DNA from: CAIJNA01 sp964516815
GTDB taxonomy: Bacteria > Campylobacterota > Campylobacteria > Campylobacterales > Arcobacteraceae
Assembly: GCA_964516815.1 (NCBI GenBank)
Contig: CAZEXK010000014.1
Coordinates: 1 to 38,136, forward strand
Reading direction: 5' to 3'
Length of the DNA: 38,136 bases
The notes beneath the pieces are model-generated. The model was given only the letters and a program-made list of their open reading frames with translations, was not told where the DNA came from and ran no database searches. Shown here one piece after another: positions 33,282 through 38,136 of the stretch; within the stretch, counting starts at the first letter, position 1, and every line of letters begins with the position of its first letter. The position numbers and the translations under genes were made by a program.

Positions 33282-34343
33282 ATGAAAGATTATAATATAT
33301 CGTTAATAAAAGGCGACGGAATTGGTGTTGAAATTGTAGATGAAGCAGTAAAAGTATTAGATGCAGTTAGTAAAAAATTTGATATAAATTTTAATTATAA
33401 AGAATACTTAATGGGTGGGTGTGCTATAGATGCTACAGGAAATCCATTACCTGAAGAAACAATAAGTGGAGTTTTAGATTCTGATGCTTGTTTATTTGGT
33501 GCTATTGGTGGACCAAAATGGGACAATAGTCCACGGGAGCTAAGACCTGAATCTGGACTTTTAAGGTTTAGAAAGCACATGGGAGTTTTTGCAAACTTAA
33601 GACCAGCTATTGTATATGACGAATTAGTTGATGCAAGTTCTTTGAAACCTGAAATAATCAAAGGTGTTGATATTATGGTAGTAAGAGAACTTATTGGTGG
33701 AATTTATTTTGGAGAACCTAAAGGTAAAACTGAAACAAAAGGTTGGAATACAATGGTTTATGAAGTTTATGAGATAAAAAGAATAGCTCATGTAGCTTTT
33801 AAACTTGCAATGAAACGTGGTAAAAAGCTTTGTTCAATAGATAAGGCAAATGTACTTGATGTATCGCAACTTTGGAGAGATACGGTTGAAGAAATTTCAA
33901 AAGAATACCCAGAAGTTGAATTATCTCATATGTATGTAGATAACTGTGCTATGCAACTTATTGCAAATCCAAAACAATTTGATGTAATATTAACTGGAAA
34001 TATTTTTGGTGATATTTTAAGTGATGAAGCTTCTATGTTAAGTGGAAGTATAGGACTTCTACCATCTGCTTCAACAGGTGAAAAAACAGCTATTTATGAG
34101 CCTATTCATGGTTCTGCTCCTGATATTACTGGCATGGGAATTGCAAATCCTATTGCTACAATTTCAAGTGCTTCTATGATGCTTAGATATTCTTTTAACG
34201 AAATACATGCAGCTAACGCTATAGATAATGCAATTAAAACAGCAATGGCTCAAGGTATAAGAACTAAAGATTTAAGTGCATTTGGTGCTAAAAAAATAGT
34301 AAATACACAAGAAATGGGAGATATAATTGCTGATTTAATTTAG
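33282..34343 (+). CDS. leuB: 3-isopropylmalate dehydrogenase
   Basis: LeuB (353 residues) oxidises and decarboxylates 3-isopropylmalate with NAD, giving 2-ketoisocaproate. Motifs are LIKGDGIGVEIV at the N-terminus, GLLRFRKHMGVFANLRP with the substrate-binding arginines, VRELIGGIYFGEPKG, DKANVLDVSQLW with the catalytic Lys, and YEPIHGSAPDITGMGIANP, the NAD-binding segment. Co-transcribed with leuD. Confidence 0.97.
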   Translation: MKDYNISLIKGDGIGVEIVDEAVKVLDAVSKKFDINFNYKEYLMGGCAIDATGNPLPEETISGVLDSDACLFGAIGGPKWDNSPRELRPESGLLRFRKHMGVFANLRPAIVYDELVDASSLKPEIIKGVDIMVVRELIGGIYFGEPKGKTETKGWNTMVYEVYEIKRIAHVAFKLAMKRGKKLCSIDKANVLDVSQLWRDTVEEISKEYPEVELSHMYVDNCAMQLIANPKQFDVILTGNIFGDILSDEASMLSGSIGLLPSASTGEKTAIYEPIHGSAPDITGMGIANPIATISSASMMLRYSFNEIHAANAIDNAIKTAMAQGIRTKDLSAFGAKKIVNTQEMGDIIADLI

Positions 34344-34355
34344 CAATTATTATAT

Positions 34356-35519
34356 ATGAAACAAAATATGATATTGTGTGATACGCACAATATCTCTTTA
34401 CAATTAACTACTTCTCAAAAAGAACAAATAAATTATCTAAAAACATTATTCCATGCATATACTAAAAAAGTGTATATAGTAGGTGGGACATTAAGAAATC
34501 ATTTTTTGAATATAAACTACAATAATGACATAGATATTGAAGTTCACGATATAAGTATAGATGTATTTGAAAAACTAATGAATAAAATCAAAGCAAATGG
34601 TGTAGGTAAATCTTTTTTTGTATATAAATACAAAGATATCGATATTTCATTGCCAAGACTTGAAAAAAAAGTTTCAATAGGACATAGAGGTTTTGAGGTA
34701 ACTTTGGCAAAAGATGAATATACAGCTAGTTTAAGAAGAGATTTTACAATGAATGCTCTTATGTACAATGTTTACAATAATGAAATATTGGATTTTCATA
34801 ATGGTATATCAGATATTAAAAACAAACTTATAAAAGTAGTAAATGAAAAATCATTTAGTGAAGATAGTTTAAGAGTTTTAAGAGCTATTCGTTTTTCTTG
34901 TAAATACAATCTAAAAATACAAGATAAAACTATGCTTTTAATGCAAAATATTGATATAAGTGATTTGAGTTCATCTCGTATAAGTGAGGAATTAAAAGAA
35001 ATATTTAAATCCAAACATTTAACAAAAGCTTTTTTTTATATGATAAAAAGCATGATTATTGAAAAATTATTTGATATTAAAATTACAAATTTACAATTTA
35101 TAAAAATTATAAAAAGTATTACTCGAAGAAAAAAATATTTTAATTCAAACTTATATGAATATTATTATTTGTTCATATTAAAAAAATATTTAAAAATAAA
35201 TATTGAAAAATTAAACTTATCAAAAAGATATAAATTTATTCAAAATGAAATAAATATAAATCATAATATAACGAATAAAGAACTCTATACTTTAGCACTA
35301 AAAAAACCTATAAACCAGTATCTTGATGCTACAAACGAAGTTGTAATTAGTAAAGCAAAATACTTAAACATATATGAAAATAAATTAATATTAAATATAG
35401 ATGTACAACAAATAATAAACGATGGATATAAAAATAAACAAATTAAAATCCAAATACAAAAAGAAGAACAAAAACAAATAAATACAATAATATGTCAAAA
35501 TGCAATAGTTTATAAATAA
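34356..35519 (+). CDS. Class II CCA-adding/poly(A) polymerase family nucleotidyltransferase
   Basis: A 387-residue member of the bacterial CCA-adding enzyme/poly(A) polymerase family. The head domain has VYIVGGTLRNHFLN, with the metal-binding DIDIEVHD (about 60-67). RRDFTMNALMYN is the conserved ribose-recognition motif B. EDSLRVLRAIRFSCKYN is motif D/E of the neck. The C-terminal 200 residues are basic and weakly conserved. Whether it makes full CCA ends, only adds C or A, or adds poly(A) cannot be told from these motifs. The tRNA-Asn in this window has an encoded CCA, so repair would suffice for that tRNA. It starts 12 bases after leuB with no clear ribosome binding site. Confidence 0.85.
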   Translation: MKQNMILCDTHNISLQLTTSQKEQINYLKTLFHAYTKKVYIVGGTLRNHFLNINYNNDIDIEVHDISIDVFEKLMNKIKANGVGKSFFVYKYKDIDISLPRLEKKVSIGHRGFEVTLAKDEYTASLRRDFTMNALMYNVYNNEILDFHNGISDIKNKLIKVVNEKSFSEDSLRVLRAIRFSCKYNLKIQDKTMLLMQNIDISDLSSSRISEELKEIFKSKHLTKAFFYMIKSMIIEKLFDIKITNLQFIKIIKSITRRKKYFNSNLYEYYYLFILKKYLKINIEKLNLSKRYKFIQNEININHNITNKELYTLALKKPINQYLDATNEVVISKAKYLNIYENKLILNIDVQQIINDGYKNKQIKIQIQKEEQKQINTIICQNAIVYK

Positions 35520-35545
35520 AATTTATTTTTATGACATAATACAAT

Positions 35546-36979
35546 ATGAAAAATTTAAAAGATGAACTTGATGAATTGTATATACAGCAAAAAATTATAA
35601 ATAACAAAATAAATGCACTTGAAATTAAAATACAAAATACAAGTAATTTTGAGTTTATTTTAAAAGATAAAATATATATAAATACAAGTAGGCTTTCTAA
35701 AGTAATCATTGATGAATTAAAAGAAATAGCTAGTTTTGAAAATCCTCAAATTAAGACATTGTTGACTCTTAGAAAACCTATTTTTAATATATCAAAATAT
35801 ATATATAGCTTTGAAATGACAAACAATTCCCTCATACTCCCAAGGGGACTTATGCGAGATGTTATATTTATACTAAATGCAAACAATATAAAATATATAA
35901 TAAAAGATGAAAGACAAGTTATAAAAAGTAAATTTAAAGATATTTTATATACTTTAAAAGATGAACAAAAACTATGCTGTGATGCAATTTATAAAAAAGA
36001 TTTTGGTATTTGTGTTGCACCTCCTGGTTTTGGTAAAACATTAATAGGTGCACAGATGATAAAACATAGAGGAGTAAATACTTTAGTAATAGTAAATAAA
36101 AATATGCTTTTAGATCAGTGGATACAAAGATTTGTTGATTATTTTGGATATTGTAAAAATGAAATAGGATATTTAGGAAAAGGAAAAAACAAACTAAATT
36201 CAAAACTAGATATTGCTACTATGCAAAGTCTAAAAAACAATATAAACATAATAAAAGATTATTCATTTGTAATAGTTGATGAATGTCACCATATACCAGC
36301 ACTTACTTTTGAAAAGATTATTAGCAAATTTTGTGGAAAATATATATTAGGACTTAGTGCAACACCAAATAGAAAAGACGAAATGGATCCTATTTTATTT
36401 CAACAATTAGGAAATGTAGCATATGAAGTAAAAAATAAAATAACATCTACAAATGTACTTGATGTAGTTACAAGTGACTTTACAAGTGAAGTTGATAATT
36501 TTGCTTCATTACTTAGTGAAATTATAAATGATAAACAAAGAAATAATTTAATAATAGAACAAATACTAAAACATTCAAATAGAAAAATACTTTTATTAAC
36601 AGATAGAATAGAACATATAGAAAATCTTTGTATTTTACTTGATAACTGTGCTTTAGATTATTTGAGTATACATGGAAGTTTAGACAAAAAAACAAAAGAA
36701 GAAAATCTTAAAAAAGTAAAATCGTCCTCACTTATTTTAGCAACGACATCTTATTTTGGAGAAGGTATTGATTTTCCACATCTAAATACTATAATATTTG
36801 CAACTCCTATATCTTATTATGGAAGGTTGATTCAATACCTTGGTAGAATTGGAAGAGGAGGGGATGATTGCTTAGCTATAGACATTCTAGATGATAAAAA
36901 TAACTTTACTAAATCATCATTTAGAAAAAGAAAAGATGCCTATAAACAATTACACTATAAAAAAATTAATAATATTTAG
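35546..36979 (+). CDS. Stand-alone SF2 helicase resembling TOTE-system helicases
   Basis: A 477-residue superfamily 2 helicase. A short coiled coil (1-32) leads into a helicase-associated region with YINTSRLSKVIIDELKEIAS, FENPQI and LILPRGLMRDV (about 44-106). I recognise these from the helicase part of TOTE conflict-system proteins. Then come Walker A APPGFGKT (158-165), DECHH (245-249), SATP (271-274), motif V FGEGIDFPHLNTIIF, and motif VI QYLGRIGRGG. In TOTE proteins a primase domain precedes the helicase; here there is none. It starts 26 bases after the nucleotidyltransferase gene, so the two are probably co-transcribed. DNA or RNA specificity is unknown. Confidence 0.8.
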   Translation: MKNLKDELDELYIQQKIINNKINALEIKIQNTSNFEFILKDKIYINTSRLSKVIIDELKEIASFENPQIKTLLTLRKPIFNISKYIYSFEMTNNSLILPRGLMRDVIFILNANNIKYIIKDERQVIKSKFKDILYTLKDEQKLCCDAIYKKDFGICVAPPGFGKTLIGAQMIKHRGVNTLVIVNKNMLLDQWIQRFVDYFGYCKNEIGYLGKGKNKLNSKLDIATMQSLKNNINIIKDYSFVIVDECHHIPALTFEKIISKFCGKYILGLSATPNRKDEMDPILFQQLGNVAYEVKNKITSTNVLDVVTSDFTSEVDNFASLLSEIINDKQRNNLIIEQILKHSNRKILLLTDRIEHIENLCILLDNCALDYLSIHGSLDKKTKEENLKKVKSSSLILATTSYFGEGIDFPHLNTIIFATPISYYGRLIQYLGRIGRGGDDCLAIDILDDKNNFTKSSFRKRKDAYKQLHYKKINNI

Positions 36980-37011
36980 TTAAAATACAAGAAACTTTAT
37001 TAGGATTTATT

Positions 37012-37719
37012 ATGAATAAAAGTTTATTGACCAATTTGTTAGCTACTATCTTACTTATTATAGGAGTATTGATACAGAATAATGTTTTATTAACTATTGG
37101 TTTATTTGCATTAAGTGGTGCTATTACTAATTATTTGGCAATTCATATGTTGTTTGAAAAAGTTCCTTTTTTATATGGTTCTGGAGTAGTTGAAAATAAA
37201 TTTGAAGAATTTAAATTATCCATTCATACTCTTATGATGGATCAATTTTTTACAAAAGAAAATTTGGATAAATTTTTTGATTCAGAAATAAAAAATAACA
37301 AACAGTTTGATTTAAGTGTACTTATAAATAAAACAGATTTTTCAATAGCCTTTGAAAGTTTAAAATCTGCAGTAATGGAATCAAGTTTTGGTGGTATGTT
37401 AGATATGTTTGGTGGTGTTGCAGCACTTGAGCCTTTAAAAGAACCATTTGAAACTAAAATGAAAAGTTCAATTAGTACTATTGTTCACACTGAAGATTTT
37501 CAAAATAGGCTAAAAGCAACATTTACATCTTCAGACGTTAGTATTGATATGCAAGAAAAAATACAAATTGTTGTATATGAAAGACTTGAGGAATTAGATG
37601 CTAAGATGGTAAAAAATTTGGTACAAAATATGATGAAAGAACATTTAGGTTGGCTTGTAGTTTGGGGTGGATTTTTTGGTGGACTTATTGGTTTAATAGG
37701 TGCTTATTTATTAGTATAA
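37012..37719 (+). CDS. DUF445 family membrane protein
   Basis: A 235-residue protein with hydrophobic segments at both ends (about 8-45 and 212-234). The N-terminal part, ALSGAITNYLAIHMLFEKVPF, is the DUF445 signature (usually GxxTNxxAI-x-MLF), and the middle is a soluble helical domain. A second copy of the signature, common in longer family members, is missing. It follows the helicase gene by 32 bases with TAGGA before the ATG. The function is unknown; YheB-type relatives occur in Firmicutes. Confidence 0.8.
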   Translation: MNKSLLTNLLATILLIIGVLIQNNVLLTIGLFALSGAITNYLAIHMLFEKVPFLYGSGVVENKFEEFKLSIHTLMMDQFFTKENLDKFFDSEIKNNKQFDLSVLINKTDFSIAFESLKSAVMESSFGGMLDMFGGVAALEPLKEPFETKMKSSISTIVHTEDFQNRLKATFTSSDVSIDMQEKIQIVVYERLEELDAKMVKNLVQNMMKEHLGWLVVWGGFFGGLIGLIGAYLLV

Positions 37720-38017
37720 AACATAGATTTTTTTTACAAAATACATTTTTATAAATTTTATATTTTTTCATTGGTCATAGTGCAAATAAACAAATATATA
37801 GTAAAGGTCAAATAATATATTCTAACTATGACTTATAATTATTAAAAAGTTCTAAAATATACTCATTGAGTGAATTTAAATGGGGTATTTTTATCATTGA
37901 CTAAGTATCTCAATATAAATATAATTATATTAATTTTGAAGTGTATAGATAAGAATGAAAATATGTTTTTTTAATTTTTCGTATTAATTTTTGTAAAATA
38001 CTTAGCTTGTGTATATA
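37720..38017. other. Non-coding stretch before the right edge
   Basis: About 300 AT-rich bases between DUF445 and the ogt end. I see no RNA gene or clear terminator. There is an 11-bp symmetric site, ACTCATTGAGT, near 37860-37870 and a 7-bp inverted repeat, GTCATAG/CTATGAC, near 37776 and 37826. Neither can be assigned a role. Confidence 0.5.
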
Positions 38018-38136
38018 TTAAATAGTTAGTAAATTAGATTCTAAATCTAAGAGTTTTTTCTTAGTACTCAATCCTCCAGCATATCCGGTTAGTTGTCCAT
38101 TTGTACCAATTATTCGATGACAAGGTATAATTATGC
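38018..38136 (-). CDS. ogt: O6-alkylguanine-DNA alkyltransferase, C-terminal part
   Basis: The end of a gene cut by the right edge of the window. The 38 visible codons begin IIIPCHRIIGTNGQLTGYAGG. PCHR is the active-site motif of the Ogt/MGMT family, whose Cys takes the alkyl group from O6-methylguanine in a one-time repair reaction. The residues after it, GYAGGL and a Lys/Leu-rich helix ending LLDLESNLL, fit the family C-terminus. The stop is TAA at 38020-38018. Whether it is a full Ogt or part of a fusion such as Ada cannot be seen. Confidence 0.93.
   Translation of the reverse strand, partial: IIIPCHRIIGTNGQLTGYAGGLSTKKKLLDLESNLLTI

Noticed and set aside
14109..37834. 11-mer AACTATGACTT shared by two non-coding stretches (14109-14119 and 37824-37834)
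   Set aside because: Too short and AT-rich to call a repeat family; no similarity extends beyond it.
37826..37897. 23-codon minus-strand frame beginning MIKIPHLNSLNEY
   Set aside because: Looks protein-like but is very short, has a stop directly upstream, no ribosome binding site and no coupling to a neighbour.
1..38136. CRISPR arrays, IS elements, prophage or toxin-antitoxin pairs
   Set aside because: No spaced direct repeats, transposase, integrase, phage structural or toxin-like genes were seen on either strand.

Overview
The window is a very AT-rich stretch of about 38 kb that reads as a chromosome fragment of a Campylobacterota bacterium, most likely a marine or environmental Arcobacteraceae member. 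The taxonomic call is inference. It rests on the base composition, on mRNA promoters with a clear TATAAT -10 but no fixed -35, on the short GluRS2-type gltX, on a free-standing FlhB C-terminal homologue (FlhX), and on a gene order around fbp-mobB-lipoprotein-slt-yggT-gltX that I recall from Campylobacter jejuni and, in part, Helicobacter pylori. Two runs of 100 N (13863-13962 and 20524-20623) are scaffold joins. Most of the window is housekeeping chromosome; I see no IS element, prophage or CRISPR array.

Layout. 1-5.8 kb: ilvD (+), then on the minus strand a TRAP-TAXI uptake system (binding protein, terminator-like hairpin, fused permease), a broken IclR-type regulator, and tRNA-Asn with a consensus promoter. 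A second promoter of the same kind at 47-75 points left out of the window. 5.8-9.3 kb: a tightly coupled minus-strand operon, folD-lepB-rpiB-37-residue membrane peptide-HD protein. 9.3-11.1 kb: a nickel superoxide dismutase module (sodN plus its maturation protease sodX, divergent from a NicO/HupE-type nickel permease), followed by a small DUF2892 membrane protein. 11.1-13.9 kb: mog and mutS2. 14.2-20.5 kb, mostly minus: DUF1853 protein, a small cysteine-containing protein, fbp, mobB, a divergent lipoprotein, slt, yggT, gltX.

20.7-26.1 kb, mostly plus: glyS, a FliK-like protein, a convergent VF530-family gene, flhX, a class III-type sirtuin and an FAD oxidoreductase. 26-32.6 kb, minus: dapA, a diguanylate cyclase, yqeY, an ABC-F ATPase (Uup type) and rpoD. 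32.8-37.7 kb, plus: leuD, leuB, a class II tRNA nucleotidyltransferase, a stand-alone SF2 helicase resembling the helicase part of TOTE systems, and a DUF445 membrane protein. The right edge cuts an O6-alkylguanine-DNA alkyltransferase gene.

How they work together: the clearest functional unit is the Ni-SOD module, which holds the enzyme, the protease that exposes its N-terminal His, and a nickel importer, with a symmetric AT-rich site in the shared promoter region. The TRAP-TAXI locus has lost its likely regulator to truncation and frameshift. The rest is core metabolism (branched-chain amino acids, lysine, folate, molybdenum cofactor, gluconeogenesis), translation, cell wall and transcription.
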